64,000 nt of DNA from Bdellovibrio bacteriovorus. Lineage in GTDB: Bacteria > Bdellovibrionota > Bdellovibrionia > Bdellovibrionales > Bdellovibrionaceae. Under the pieces are notes generated by a model. It searched no databases, was not told the DNA's origin, and worked only from the letters and a program-made list of their open reading frames with translations. Shown piece after piece: positions 52,588-62,114 of the stretch (the stretch's first letter is position 1; each line of letters starts with the position of its first letter). Location: the NCBI RefSeq assembly GCF_001592755.1, contig NZ_LUKF01000019.1, positions 248,001-312,000 of the forward strand, given 5' to 3'. The translations under genes were made by a program, and so were the position numbers.

Positions 52588-54541
52588 AAAGAACAAATCT
52601 ATTGTCTTCTTAATCGTTTTCACCTTCTGGGTTGGTTACATTTCGGTAGGTCTTACTGAATTCTACGCGAACATCAGTAAACTCACCGACGCACAAATGA
52701 ACGAGCGAAAAAATGAACTCGTATATCTTCAGGAAAGCTTCATTCCTTTAGTGATAGAAGAAAATTACAGCCTATTAACGGATCGATTAAACAGCGCACG
52801 GCAATTGCAATTTTTAGACTTCTTCATTGTCCAAAGAAACGGAGAGGTTCTTACTTGGTATAACAACTTTGACAACCTTGATGGAATTAACGTTGATTAT
52901 AAAAAGTTTAACGCTGTTGTCGAAAATGATCATCTTGCACTTCGAACCGTGAAAATCGGCGACACAAAGTTCACGGTTGGTATTTTTCAAGATAAAGCGA
53001 AATACATCCGTGCAATGGCCTGGATGATGAAAGGCCCTATCCTTCGGGAGATTTTGCTAGTTACGATACTATTGAGCGTCGTAGTTTACATCTACCTCAA
53101 AGACATCATCGACCTTTCTAAAATTCTCGCAAGTCGGTCGCGCGAAAAAATTGCTGAGATTAAAACAAACTCCAAAGAAGCCGAAACTATTCTTCAGGCC
53201 TCTATGGGTCTTGAGGGAGAGCGTGTTCGTCTAGAAAAACTAAGTGAGGTCTATAGCGAGACTGTAGGCCCCGCGATTCTTCACGAACTGAAAAGTGGCA
53301 AGGAAGCGCCATACAATTTCGAAGCAACAATGTGCCGGGTGGATCTGAACGGATACACTCAGATGTTCCTTGAAAAGGACAACACTTATTTAATTACTAT
53401 ACTGAACCAGTACTTCGCTCGCGCAAGGGAAGTCATTCAACGTTATGATGGTTTGATTTATCAATTCGTCGGTGACGAGATCGTATTTCATTTTAAAGAC
53501 GACATGACTCCGGGGCTTTCCACTGAATCTTTGGCGGCCGCCTGCATTCGCGATTTGTTTTATGAAGCAACCGTGATTGAAAACGGCCTTCCTGAAGAAG
53601 CCAATTATTACTTCAAATTGAAGGGCTCCTTCGCGCACGGAGTAATGCGTTTCATCAAATTAGATGAAGGTCACGCTATGAGTGGCCTTCCGCTTATCGA
53701 GTCTGTAAGACTGCTTTCATTAGTAGATGACAAAAGTCATCAAGTTCTAACATTCTTTCAAGATGCCTCTCAGAATACCGAAGGCTTGCTTTTTGTTTTT
53801 GATCGCAAGGTGAATCAACTCAAAGGATTCAAAGAAGAATCTATGATCTGTCGCGCGCGCGATTTCAACTCGATTGAATGGATTTTTGAATCTGCGATGT
53901 GGGATCGTCTTTCCTATTTCCGCGCCGATGCTCACATGCTCTTCACATTAAAAAAGTTAAGATTGATGGCGATCACTCGCAGAGACGATGATTTAGTTAA
54001 GATTCTTCACGCTCTTCGCTTCCATAAGTTTGAAACGACACTTGAAGAGATCTCAAAAGAGGCTGAAACAACATTTCATTCCTTTTTTACTGCTGAACAA
54101 GAAAAGCTTCTTAGCACAAAAGTCCTTTCTGCTTACGTGAGCCTTATAGGCAGAATCATACCTAAAGAACATTGGACGAAGACCTTAGAGGACCAATTAG
54201 CTAAACTTCTTGATCACGATGACTACCGCGTTCAGGCAAACACGATCGTTGTTTTAGGAAAATACGGATATCCAGCAAGAAAGATCTGGGAAAACATGTT
54301 TTCTAAGAACAACCGCGTGGCCGCTGACACCATCGTGGAGGTCGCAAAACAACAGCTGAATGCCGATGTTTGGGACGCATTACACAGATTGCTATCAAGC
54401 ACTCAGGCAAGCCACCGCAGTTCAGGAGATTTCGCGTTAGAAAGTATTCTGAAATATTATGGGGAATTGGATCCGGTCTATTTGAAAACGAATCCGTTCC
54501 TTATCAAAATGCAGGGATTAAGAAAACCGAAGGCGGCCTAG
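52571..54541 (+). CDS. Membrane-bound class III adenylate/guanylate cyclase with HEAT-like C-terminus
   Basis: 656 residues from TTG 52571 with AAGGAG seven bases upstream, inside the previous gene. TM1 about 10-28, an extracytoplasmic sensor of about 130 residues, TM2 about 160-178, then a coiled-coil linker. The cyclase domain has the metal-binding Asp in CRVDLNGYTQM (about 257) and the GDE hairpin in FVGDEIVFHF (about 300). The C-terminal 200 residues are helical with HEAT-like units (LLDHDDYRVQANTIVVLGKYG). Its base choice cannot be told. It converges on the dedA-like gene with a four-base overlap of stops. Confidence 0.88.
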   Translation: MFVKNKKNKSIVFLIVFTFWVGYISVGLTEFYANISKLTDAQMNERKNELVYLQESFIPLVIEENYSLLTDRLNSARQLQFLDFFIVQRNGEVLTWYNNFDNLDGINVDYKKFNAVVENDHLALRTVKIGDTKFTVGIFQDKAKYIRAMAWMMKGPILREILLVTILLSVVVYIYLKDIIDLSKILASRSREKIAEIKTNSKEAETILQASMGLEGERVRLEKLSEVYSETVGPAILHELKSGKEAPYNFEATMCRVDLNGYTQMFLEKDNTYLITILNQYFARAREVIQRYDGLIYQFVGDEIVFHFKDDMTPGLSTESLAAACIRDLFYEATVIENGLPEEANYYFKLKGSFAHGVMRFIKLDEGHAMSGLPLIESVRLLSLVDDKSHQVLTFFQDASQNTEGLLFVFDRKVNQLKGFKEESMICRARDFNSIEWIFESAMWDRLSYFRADAHMLFTLKKLRLMAITRRDDDLVKILHALRFHKFETTLEEISKEAETTFHSFFTAEQEKLLSTKVLSAYVSLIGRIIPKEHWTKTLEDQLAKLLDHDDYRVQANTIVVLGKYGYPARKIWENMFSKNNRVAADTIVEVAKQQLNADVWDALHRLLSSTQASHRSSGDFALESILKYYGELDPVYLKTNPFLIKMQGLRKPKAA

Positions 54542-55185
54542 TGATTGGCGCCTTTTAGTTTTTTCAAGTAGCCATTAACCATCGGCCACACTACCGGAAT
54601 CAAAGAGACGCCAATAACTCCGAAGATCACGATGTGGAAATTTCTTTTTACAACGGGAAGATTTCCAAAGAAGTGACCCGCCAGAATAAAGATAAAGACC
54701 CAAGCGATCGCACCAATAATGTTGTATGAAACGAACTTACGATAATTCATTGAACCGATGCCCGCTACAAACGGTGCAAATGTTCTTACAATCGGTGCAA
54801 AACGAGCGGCCACAATAGTGAATGCTCCCCACTTCGCGTAAAACTCTTGAGTTTGCAGTAGATATTGTTTTTTAAAGAAGCGGCTGTCTGATTCAAAAAC
54901 CTTCGGTCCTAAATATTTGCCGATATGATAATTCACGGTATCGCCAAGAATTCCCGCAATAGTTAAACTCCCCAGCAAAATCCAAAGATTCAAGCCGCCC
55001 TCTACCGTCGTCAGTGCGCCAAGCGCGAACAACAAAGAGTCCCCAGGCAAGAAAGGAGTTACAACCAATCCCGTCTCACAGAAGATAATCAGGAACATGA
55101 TCACATAGATCCAAGGACCAAACAAAGCCATCCATTCCACAAGATGCTGATCTAAGTGCAAAATAATATCGATGAGTGTTCCCAT
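54538..55185 (-). CDS. DedA-family inner-membrane protein
   Basis: 215 residues. Multi-pass membrane protein with the DedA blocks ETGLVVTPFLPGDSLLF, GDTVNYHIGKYLG, FTIVAARFAPIVRTFAPFVAG and IGAIAWV. The conserved Glu and Arg residues of the first and third blocks are present. DedA proteins are lipid (undecaprenyl-phosphate or phospholipid) flippase-related. The gene overlaps the end of the cyclase gene, and the region upstream is shared with the divergent hydrolase. Confidence 0.93.
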   Translation of the reverse strand: MGTLIDIILHLDQHLVEWMALFGPWIYVIMFLIIFCETGLVVTPFLPGDSLLFALGALTTVEGGLNLWILLGSLTIAGILGDTVNYHIGKYLGPKVFESDSRFFKKQYLLQTQEFYAKWGAFTIVAARFAPIVRTFAPFVAGIGSMNYRKFVSYNIIGAIAWVFIFILAGHFFGNLPVVKRNFHIVIFGVIGVSLIPVVWPMVNGYLKKLKGANH

Positions 55186-55344
55186 GTATCGCCCTTCCGT
55201 TGAGTCGCCAGTTTGTCGAACTTAGTGGCGAAACTCAATGTTTTCGCACAGCAAGAATGTAATTACTCACAAATTAGGCGCCTTAATGGCATGTAGGCGT
55301 AACTCGCATAACAATTATTTCCATCGAAAAACAGAGGAGCTCAC

Positions 55345-56247
55345 ATGGAATTCTTTAAGGCAAAAGATCAAGCCCGCATTTTTTTCCGCGACATGGGCGA
55401 AGGTGCGCCCGTGATTTTGATTCACGGATGGCCGCTGAACGCCGACATGTTCGAATATCAAACTCTAGATCTCTTAAAGAAAGGATTTAGAGTTATTACC
55501 TATGACCGCCGTGGGTTCGGTCGATCCGAACAAACCGCAAGCGGAAATGACTACAACACTTATGCGGATGATCTGGATTCTTTAATCAACCACTTAAAAC
55601 TCGAAAAAGTATCCCTTGTCGGTTTTTCAATGGGCGGAGGAGAAATCGCGAGATATTTAGGTCGTTACGGCTCTTCCAAAATCTCTAGTGCCATTCTTTT
55701 AGGAGCGGTGACTCCTTATCTTTTGCAAGACGATAGCAATCCCGACGGAGTGGAGCCGAAAGTCTTCGCACAAATGATTTCGCAAATTGAAGAGGATCGC
55801 CCCGCATTCTTTGCCCAGTTTACGAAAATGTTCTTCGGCGTGAACGTGGTAAAACATCCTGTCTCGGATGAAACTCAACAATGGTGTTTTAACATGGCGA
55901 CGATGGCTTCGCTGAAAGCGACTTTAGATTGCGTCACGGCATTCGGCCACACTGACTTTCGTAAAGACATGAAGGCGTTTGATATTCCAACACTTATTAT
56001 TCACGGTACTGACGATAAGATCGTTCCTTTGAAAACCTCAGGTGAGGCGGCCGCTAAGCTAGTACCCCAAGCGATTTTCAAAAAGTATGATGGAGCTCCC
56101 CACGGACTATTCATCACTCACAAACAACAACTGAATTCAGAAATTTCGAAGTTTCTTGATCAGAACAAAGGATCCGTAATTTCAAAACGCATACGAACTG
56201 ACGAAACGATTGATAAAACCGGTTCTGCGATCAGTAGAGGTCATTAA
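55345..56247 (+). CDS. Alpha/beta hydrolase (non-heme peroxidase/esterase type)
   Basis: 300 residues. Nucleophile Ser95 in GFSMGG, oxyanion HGWP (27-30), acid Asp in HGTDDKIV (about 223) and His in GAPHGLF (about 252). The sequence GFRVITYDRRGFGRSEQ is typical of the cofactor-free chloroperoxidase/esterase branch. A C-terminal tail of about 25 residues after the fold (GSVISKRIRTDETID...) is not conserved in the family. AGAGGAGCT precedes the ATG. Substrate unknown. Confidence 0.9.
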   Translation: MEFFKAKDQARIFFRDMGEGAPVILIHGWPLNADMFEYQTLDLLKKGFRVITYDRRGFGRSEQTASGNDYNTYADDLDSLINHLKLEKVSLVGFSMGGGEIARYLGRYGSSKISSAILLGAVTPYLLQDDSNPDGVEPKVFAQMISQIEEDRPAFFAQFTKMFFGVNVVKHPVSDETQQWCFNMATMASLKATLDCVTAFGHTDFRKDMKAFDIPTLIIHGTDDKIVPLKTSGEAAAKLVPQAIFKKYDGAPHGLFITHKQQLNSEISKFLDQNKGSVISKRIRTDETIDKTGSAISRGH

Positions 56248-56283
56248 TTTTTTGGGATTTTAAATCGGACTGGAAGCCCTAAA

Positions 56284-56373
56284 TGGCGGAGAGTGAGGGA
56301 TTCGAACCCTCGAGCCCCGCGAAGGGCTGCCAGTTTTCAAGACTGGTGTATTCAACCACTCTACCAACTCTCC
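56284..56373 (-). tRNA. tRNA-Ser (UGA anticodon)
   Basis: A 90-base class II tRNA on the minus strand. Acceptor GGAGAGT pairs with ACTCTCC, discriminator G and encoded CCA. Anticodon loop CTTGAAA gives UGA (codons UCA and others by wobble). Long variable arm GCCCTTCGCGGGGC. It lies 87 bases downstream of serS. Confidence 0.97.
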
Positions 56374-56460
56374 GTCGACCGTTTTATGGGTTTTGACGTG
56401 AGACTTCAAGCAGTTGTTGCGCTTAACGCATTACAGTACAAAAAAGAAGCAGGCACCTTT

Positions 56461-57753
56461 TTAGCGGATTTCTTTGCGACCGCCCATGTAGGGCTGAAGT
56501 GCTTTCGGAATCGCGACGGAGCCATCTTCACGTTGGTTGTTTTCAAGGATTGCAACCAGTGTTCTGCCTACGGCCAAGGCAGATCCGTTCAATGTGTGAA
56601 CGAATTGAGGTTTTCCACCTGCAGAACGGAAGCGGATGTTGGCGCGACGAGCTTGGAAGTCTTCGAAGTTAGAACATGAGCTGATCTCGCGGTACGTGTT
56701 TTGACCAGGCAACCAAACTTCAAGGTCGTGAGTCTTCGCGGATCCAAAACCCATGTCGCCGGTACAAAGAAGCATACGGCGGAATGGAAGCTCAAGATCC
56801 ATCAACACTTGTTCCGCGTGAGACGTTAAAGCCTCGTGCACTTCGTAAGACTTATCAGGATGACAGAACGTCATCAGTTCCACTTTGTCGAACTGATGCT
56901 GACGAATCAAACCCTTCGTATCACGGCCAGCACTGCCTGCCTCGGAACGGAAGCAAGGAGAGTAAGCACAGAAGCTAGAAGGAAGATCTTTTTCATCCAG
57001 AATTTCGTTATTAAAGTAATTCGTCACTGGAACTTCCGCCGTCGGAATCAAATAAAGATCAGAGCCTTCCAAGTGGAAAACGTCTTCTTTAAATTTCGGG
57101 AAGTTCCCAGTACCGAGCAAACTGTTACTGTTCACCATGAACGGCGGAATCATCTCGGTATAACCATGCCGAGTTGAGTGCATATCCATCATGAATTGAA
57201 TCAAAGCACGTTCCATTTGTGCTGCCGCCCCTTTAAGGAAGGCAAAGCGAGTTCCGGTAGTTTTACCTGCGCGCTCAAAATCAATGATGTTTAAAGATTC
57301 GCCCAATTCCCAGTGTTCTTTAGCTTTAAAAGAAAATTTCGGAGGCTCACCCCAAGTTTTTAAAACTTTGTTTTCTTTTTCAGAAGAGCCCACTGGCACA
57401 GAGGCATTAGGTTTATTAGGAATAATCAAAGCCAAGTTATAAACTTGTTGGTCCGCCTCGGCCGCTTTTGCCTCAAGCTCTTTCACTTGAGTTTTCAAAG
57501 TATCAACTTCCGCAAGAACCGCAGAAGCATCTTTACCTTCACGCTTTAGCTTACCAATCTCACCACTCAATTTATTCTGATTCGCTTTCGCTGTTTCAGC
57601 CTGAGTGATCATCTCTTTACGTTTTTTATTAAGCTCCATGATCTGCTCAAGCACATCCGTCGAAGCCCCACGATTGATCAACCCCTGCTTATACTCATCA
57701 AAATAAGAAGTCCCATTTTCAGCTTTTTTCTCAAGAAGTTTAATATCAATCAT
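56461..57753 (-). CDS. serS: Seryl-tRNA synthetase
   Basis: 430 residues from ATG 57753 (the upstream TTG adds only two residues). N-terminal long antiparallel coiled coil (about 30-105) that grips the tRNA variable arm, then class II motifs: motif 2 [19 protein letters not shown] and motif 3 [18 protein letters not shown]. It charges tRNA-Ser, and a tRNA-Ser gene lies just downstream in the same direction. Confidence 0.97.
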   Translation of the reverse strand: MIDIKLLEKKAENGTSYFDEYKQGLINRGASTDVLEQIMELNKKRKEMITQAETAKANQNKLSGEIGKLKREGKDASAVLAEVDTLKTQVKELEAKAAEADQQVYNLALIIPNKPNASVPVGSSEKENKVLKTWGEPPKFSFKAKEHWELGESLNIIDFERAGKTTGTRFAFLKGAAAQMERALIQFMMDMHSTRHGYTEMIPPFMVNSNSLLGTGNFPKFKEDVFHLEGSDLYLIPTAEVPVTNYFNNEILDEKDLPSSFCAYSPCFRSEAGSAGRDTKGLIRQHQFDKVELMTFCHPDKSYEVHEALTSHAEQVLMDLELPFRRMLLCTGDMGFGSAKTHDLEVWLPGQNTYREISSCSNFEDFQARRANIRFRSAGGKPQFVHTLNGSALAVGRTLVAILENNQREDGSVAIPKALQPYMGGRKEIR

Positions 57754-58067
57754 CGTCAACGTCCTTCACTTAACAATCACAAAAACAAAATTAAAATATT
57801 ATAGAATACAGTGATTCGAATTTTAGATGGAACGAATCACGATTCAGAGCTCGTCAGATTAGTTTCTAAAGAAACTCTTCTCAGACTTATGCTCTCTCGG
57901 AAACCCAAAATAAATTTCCCAAGTTCCCAATACCCAGAACCAAGGCTGTTCAAAAAGGTCCAAGCGCAAGGCGGAGGGTCTTTTGAGCAGCGGAGGCGTA
58001 CTCCAAGTACGTCGGAGCGGAACAAAAGGCCCGACAACGCAGTCGATGGGGCCTTTTTCAACAGCCG
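57754..58067. other. 314-base gene-free region with a palindromic repeat
   Basis: Between serS and the small membrane protein gene. It is dominated by a 123-bp palindrome at 57944-58066; the remainder shows no gene. Both neighbours are on the minus strand. Confidence 0.75.
57944..58066. repeat. 123-bp imperfect palindrome of the ggctgtt...aacagcc type
   Basis: The arm ggctgttcaaaaaggtcc (57944-57961) matches the reverse complement of about 58048-58066 with two mismatches. A central cgtact-cca-agtacg hairpin sits in the middle. It resembles palindromic repeats with aaaaagg...cctttttcaacagc ends that I recall from other delta-type and gamma-proteobacterial genomes. Confidence 0.7.
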
Positions 58068-58376
58068 CTACGGAGCCACTAATATATACATTCTTAGTAG
58101 CATCCCTACAAGAACGCATATCAAGTCAAAGATCAAAATCTGCCCAAAGCTCCAACTCGATTGGAGTTTAAGAATCACTGCGGTGACCACAACCATTACG
58201 AAAATAAGGGCAAAAGTTCCGTAGCCCATCAATTCTTGGCCGATTAAGCCCAAGACAAGGCCTAAAAGAATCCCTGTGATAAAACGCAAAGTGAAGTGGA
58301 AGAAAGAAAGAGTGCTGGATTTGACTCCCTCTTGAGCGCTGCTTGCCAGCCCTCTCATTTTGTCGCCGATTCCCAT
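58068..58376 (-). CDS. Small membrane protein with three hydrophobic segments
   Basis: 102 residues. Helices at about 31-47, 50-70 and 77-97 (GLVLGLIGQELMGY, FALIFVMVVVTAVILKL, ILIFDLICVLVGMLL). Basic/polar N-terminus about 1-25. No family recognised. Located 26 bases downstream of the large TPR gene on the same strand, so it is probably its operon partner. Its stop touches the end of the palindrome. Confidence 0.75.
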   Translation of the reverse strand: MGIGDKMRGLASSAQEGVKSSTLSFFHFTLRFITGILLGLVLGLIGQELMGYGTFALIFVMVVVTAVILKLQSSWSFGQILIFDLICVLVGMLLRMYILVAP

Positions 58377-58402
58377 GGCTGAATTTCTCCTGACGTCCGT
58401 CC

Positions 58403-61303
58403 TTAGTTGCCGAGCCGTGAAAGTTTGTTTTCTATTTCAACACGATCTGGGGCATTTGGCGAGAGGCCTAAATATTTATTATAAGCCTGCGCCGCAGAGC
58501 GAGCATCCCCTTTAAGTTCGTAGATCGCCCCTTGCTCACGATAAATTTCTGCAAATCCGCTTTCGCGGCTAGAAGCCAAAGCCAACATGTCTTCAGCAAC
58601 TTCCAATGAGCCCGACTGACGATAGCAGGTCGCGGACTTCACATAAATATCCGCACCTTGAGGACGAAGCTTCATGGCTTGAGAGTATTCTGCCGCACAT
58701 TCCGCAAACTGTTTGCGAGCTGTATAAACTTCCGCCGCCAGGATATATGAATCAGCGACGTTAGGATTTAGTTTCTTTTCAGATTTCGAAGCCTCAAGTG
58801 CCGTCGTAAAATCACCTGAAGAAAAGGCTGCTTTACCAATATAATAGTGCGTTCTTGGATAGTTCGGATTTAAACGTTGAACCCGCTTAAACTGCTGAAT
58901 GGCTTCTTCAAAACGACTTGTTTCCAAATAAAGTTTCCCGGCTTGGAACAAGGCTTCACCATCCGTTGGATCAAGAACGGCCGCGCTTAAAAAAGCTTTC
59001 AAAGCTTTGTCATTAAGACCCAAAGCCTTTTCACTTTCGCCAAGCCCTAGCCATGCTTTTTTATTCTTAGGATCGGCTTCAACCACACGCTCATAAATCT
59101 CTTTGGACTGACTGTAGCGGTCTTCCGATTTATAAACTTCGGCTAAGGCCACGCGATAATCCAAAGTATAAGAGAATCGTTTGATCAACTCATTCAGGTA
59201 ATTAATCCCTGAATCCACACCGTTGGTTTGCGCCAGCATTTTAGCATAAGTGATCTGCGCCTCAGGGTTGGTCGCATCGATCTCAACCGCTTTCGTGGCA
59301 TAGCGAATGGCATCTTTGGCAGCATTTTCTTTTCGTTCAATTTCTTTTTTGTTCAAAGGAATAATCGAACGAGCTAGCAAAGCATTCGCTTTAGATAACA
59401 AGATGTGCGTTTCGATATCGCCGTCGTAAGCTTTCACGGCGCGAAGGGCATAGTTCACGGTGCCAACCATATTGTTTTTTCTAAACTCTAAAAGAGCTAA
59501 ACCACGCAAAACTTCATAGTTATTAGGGGCGATTCGAATGGCATTTGTTAGAATCTGAGTGGCGCCAACGAAATCAAATCTTTGCGACATATAGTCCGCC
59601 TGTAAAACGTAAGCGGACACAAGCTTCGGCTCTGCTTTGATGGCTTTATTCAGCCACTCAATCGCCTCGAAGCTTTGATTTAATTGCCACAAACATTTTG
59701 CCGCTTTCATTGCCGCAGTTCCATTCTTAGGATCTACTTCAAAAGCCGCTTTGAACTCGGCTTGAGCCGCTAAGAAGTCCCCTTGACGCACGTATTGGTC
59801 ACCTAAATAAAGAAGCTCATTGTTACGGCCTTTATCGCCCTTCACTTTATCAGATCCACCTAGGCGGATTACGAGTTGACGAAGTTCCGTATTATTAGGA
59901 TTTAGCGCAAAACCTTTTTGAGCCGCTTCTAGGGCTTTTTTCTTTTCTCCGCGAAGAACGAAGATTTCTGAAAGAACGGAATAACCATCAGCTTCGACAA
60001 GCTGAGAAACTTTCCCCTTCGCATCTAATGCCGTACTTAAATAGCTGTACGCTGTATCTGATTTTTTAAAACCGCGATACTCAACAATCCCTAACAGGAT
60101 TTTAGCTTCACGATGTTTAGGATTTTTCTTAATTACGTTAGTTAAGATCGCTGACGACGAAGTGAAGTCGCCTTGCTCAAAGAAAACTTTGCCCAACGCC
60201 ACTTGGGGACCTAACCATTTATCCCAAAGTTGGGCGGCTTTTTCATAGTAGGGCATGGCATTGTTAAAGTCTCGTTCGCCATCAAGCAGCTCCGCTTTGA
60301 ACGCATACAATACAGGAAGCAAAGAGAACGGCTCGCTGCTTTCAAGGGTCGCTTCGACAACACCTTTGGCTTCTTTGTATCTTCCAGAAGTCATCAGCTT
60401 TACGGCTTCACAGACTTGTCCAAACGGACTGACAACATTTAAAGCACGTGTTGATTGAGTCGCTGTGGCCACTGTCTTAATGTCTTGCGCATCTTGAACG
60501 GCAAAAGGCCAAAGCTCTTTATAAACGACGCAAAGAAGAGCGCGCACTTCGATATTCATCGGCGCACCTTCAACAAGGCTGACAAGTTTATTTTGAGCCG
60601 ACACGTAAGAATCAAAAGTGTCTTGCTCCATTGCGAAAAGAGCTTCGTTTAATTTTTCTTTCACAGCTTGATCAGACAACGTATTTGCCGACTTACCCGG
60701 AGCTAACAAATGAATTTTAGATCCATCATCGGGACCGGCATCCCAGAATAATAAAGCCCCACCAATCACAACGACTGCGATAAGAATAATAAATGGCAGC
60801 TTTAAGTTTTTACGAAGCTCGCCGCCTTCCATGTTATCGACATTGGACAATTCAATAACAGAATCAGATTTTCCAGAGCCTGCGTTTGAAACCGAAGAGA
60901 TTTTCGCTGCCGGTGGCACATAAGCCGGAGTTTCATAGATATCCACCTGCTGCTTTGGCTTATCGATTTTAATATTCGCAAAACTATCCGGAGTCGGAGT
61001 TGGAATTTGTGTATTCGTTTTCGCTGAAGGACGGGGAGGCTGCACAATGACAGTTTCAGCTTCCATCTTCTGAGCTTTTTTTGGATCGACATCAACGATG
61101 CCTTCCAGAGCTTCAAGAAGTTTGTCGTAAAATGCAGGCTCTTTCGAAATCAAAGTCCACTGGCCATCAGGCAACTTCGAGATCATCTCTTGACCCGAAA
61201 AAACACCCTCACCAATCATGCGAAGAATGGCTTCAGTAGAATACGGTCCCTTAACCTGACCATTCCGTGTTTTTACGACCCAAGTGACTTGTATACGCGA
61301 CAT
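58403..61303 (-). CDS. Large TPR protein with N-terminal GYF_2 (DUF4339) domain
   Basis: 966 residues from ATG 61303 (AGGTG upstream); the frame remains open to 61483 but the added residues lack domain support. Residues 1-60 form a GYF_2-like domain (WVVKTRNGQVKGPYSTEAIL...SKLPDGQW). A disordered linker is followed by one membrane helix (about 163-182, LPFIILIAVVVIGGALLF) and at least 15 TPR units across about 210-966. The topology is cytoplasmic GYF_2 and periplasmic TPR. Possible scaffold for a trans-envelope machine; no close homologue is named. Confidence 0.85.
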   Translation of the reverse strand: MSRIQVTWVVKTRNGQVKGPYSTEAILRMIGEGVFSGQEMISKLPDGQWTLISKEPAFYDKLLEALEGIVDVDPKKAQKMEAETVIVQPPRPSAKTNTQIPTPTPDSFANIKIDKPKQQVDIYETPAYVPPAAKISSVSNAGSGKSDSVIELSNVDNMEGGELRKNLKLPFIILIAVVVIGGALLFWDAGPDDGSKIHLLAPGKSANTLSDQAVKEKLNEALFAMEQDTFDSYVSAQNKLVSLVEGAPMNIEVRALLCVVYKELWPFAVQDAQDIKTVATATQSTRALNVVSPFGQVCEAVKLMTSGRYKEAKGVVEATLESSEPFSLLPVLYAFKAELLDGERDFNNAMPYYEKAAQLWDKWLGPQVALGKVFFEQGDFTSSSAILTNVIKKNPKHREAKILLGIVEYRGFKKSDTAYSYLSTALDAKGKVSQLVEADGYSVLSEIFVLRGEKKKALEAAQKGFALNPNNTELRQLVIRLGGSDKVKGDKGRNNELLYLGDQYVRQGDFLAAQAEFKAAFEVDPKNGTAAMKAAKCLWQLNQSFEAIEWLNKAIKAEPKLVSAYVLQADYMSQRFDFVGATQILTNAIRIAPNNYEVLRGLALLEFRKNNMVGTVNYALRAVKAYDGDIETHILLSKANALLARSIIPLNKKEIERKENAAKDAIRYATKAVEIDATNPEAQITYAKMLAQTNGVDSGINYLNELIKRFSYTLDYRVALAEVYKSEDRYSQSKEIYERVVEADPKNKKAWLGLGESEKALGLNDKALKAFLSAAVLDPTDGEALFQAGKLYLETSRFEEAIQQFKRVQRLNPNYPRTHYYIGKAAFSSGDFTTALEASKSEKKLNPNVADSYILAAEVYTARKQFAECAAEYSQAMKLRPQGADIYVKSATCYRQSGSLEVAEDMLALASSRESGFAEIYREQGAIYELKGDARSAAQAYNKYLGLSPNAPDRVEIENKLSRLGN

Positions 61304-61399
61304 AGACACCTGATTATACTGAGGTTTTTGACAAAGGACTATGGCCCTGCGGACCAGGCCCCAAGGTCTGTGCTTTAGTCGCGGAAATGCCCTTAAAAT

Positions 61400-61428
61400 G
61401 GTTCCAGAATAGAACCCCCGTTCCAGAA
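61400..61428. promoter_or_regulatory. Repeated gttccagaat boxes upstream of the 61576 gene
   Basis: gttccagaat occurs at 61400-61409 and 61419-61428, 19 bases apart, roughly two helical turns; a related ggttccgat is at about 61441. Candidate binding sites of a regulator. The rest of 61304-61575 holds no gene that I can see. Confidence 0.4.
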
Positions 61429-61575
61429 TGGAATTACCTTTGGTTCCGATTTGAGTTGAGCTCTTACAACCACCGGATTCCAAATCGAAATTAAGGCACT
61501 TTTAGACCTGTCTCAGTTTGGCACACGACTTGCTTTATAGACTTTCGTTAGTTGTTACTTTTGGGGAGTACGTAA

Positions 61576-61971
61576 GTGATTCGTAACGCATTGATTGCTG
61601 TCTACATCTTGGTTGTTCTTGCGATTTCAGCAGTAGCTCGCGCAGGAGTTCTTCCAAATAATGCTCTTGGTGAAGACATCACTTCTACGGAACTTCAAAA
61701 CTACAACTTCAAAACACACGTTGGTGAGATCGTGGCTTTGGCTGATGGATCGCTTGTGTTGGCGATGGAAGATCAGCAAACATTCTTCGTATTGAAGTCA
61801 CAAATCGAACTTACACCTTTTGTTGGTTCTAAAGTTATGGTTAGCGGTATTGAACTTGAACATCAACTTGCTCCCAACTTCGAGCTTGAAACTGTGGACC
61901 CCCTCCCTAGTTTCGGTTCTGGGAACAAAGCAGTCGTCTTCTTTGTGTTCGGTATCAGCGAGGTTAGATAA
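61576..61971 (+). CDS. Small secreted protein
   Basis: 131 residues from GTG 61576 with GGGGAG nine bases before. Signal peptide about 1-23 (cleavage after ARA). The mature region is beta-rich (VGEIVALADGSLVLAMEDQQTFFVL..SKVMVSGIELEH), resembling an OB-like or small beta-barrel fold. No family recognised. Independent unit with candidate operator boxes upstream and a strong terminator after it. Confidence 0.78.
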   Translation: MIRNALIAVYILVVLAISAVARAGVLPNNALGEDITSTELQNYNFKTHVGEIVALADGSLVLAMEDQQTFFVLKSQIELTPFVGSKVMVSGIELEHQLAPNFELETVDPLPSFGSGNKAVVFFVFGISEVR

Positions 61972-61988
61972 TAACCTCTGATCATAGG

Positions 61989-62030
61989 GTCTCAGCCCCA
62001 TCCCCTCCGCGGGCTGAGACTAGTTTTTTT
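61989..62030 (+). terminator. Strong Rho-independent terminator
   Basis: gtctcagccc (61989-61998) pairs perfectly with gggctgagac (62011-62020), followed by TAGTTTTTTT. Confidence 0.92.
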
Positions 62031-62034
62031 CTCT

Positions 62035-62075
62035 AAAAAAGGCCTACGGATCCCCCTCCTTGTAGGCCTTTTTCT
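62035..62075. terminator. Second, bidirectional terminator
   Basis: aaaaaaggcctac (62035-62047) pairs with gtaggcctttttc (62062-62074); A-runs and T-runs on both sides. Confidence 0.85.
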
Positions 62076-62114
62076 TTTTTGCCCTCACATCATTCCTGTT
62101 TTAGTCTTTGATGC

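Noticed and set aside
57837-58119. Minus-strand frames over the 58-kb palindrome
   Set aside because: They are created by the repeat sequence and lack ribosome sites or domains.
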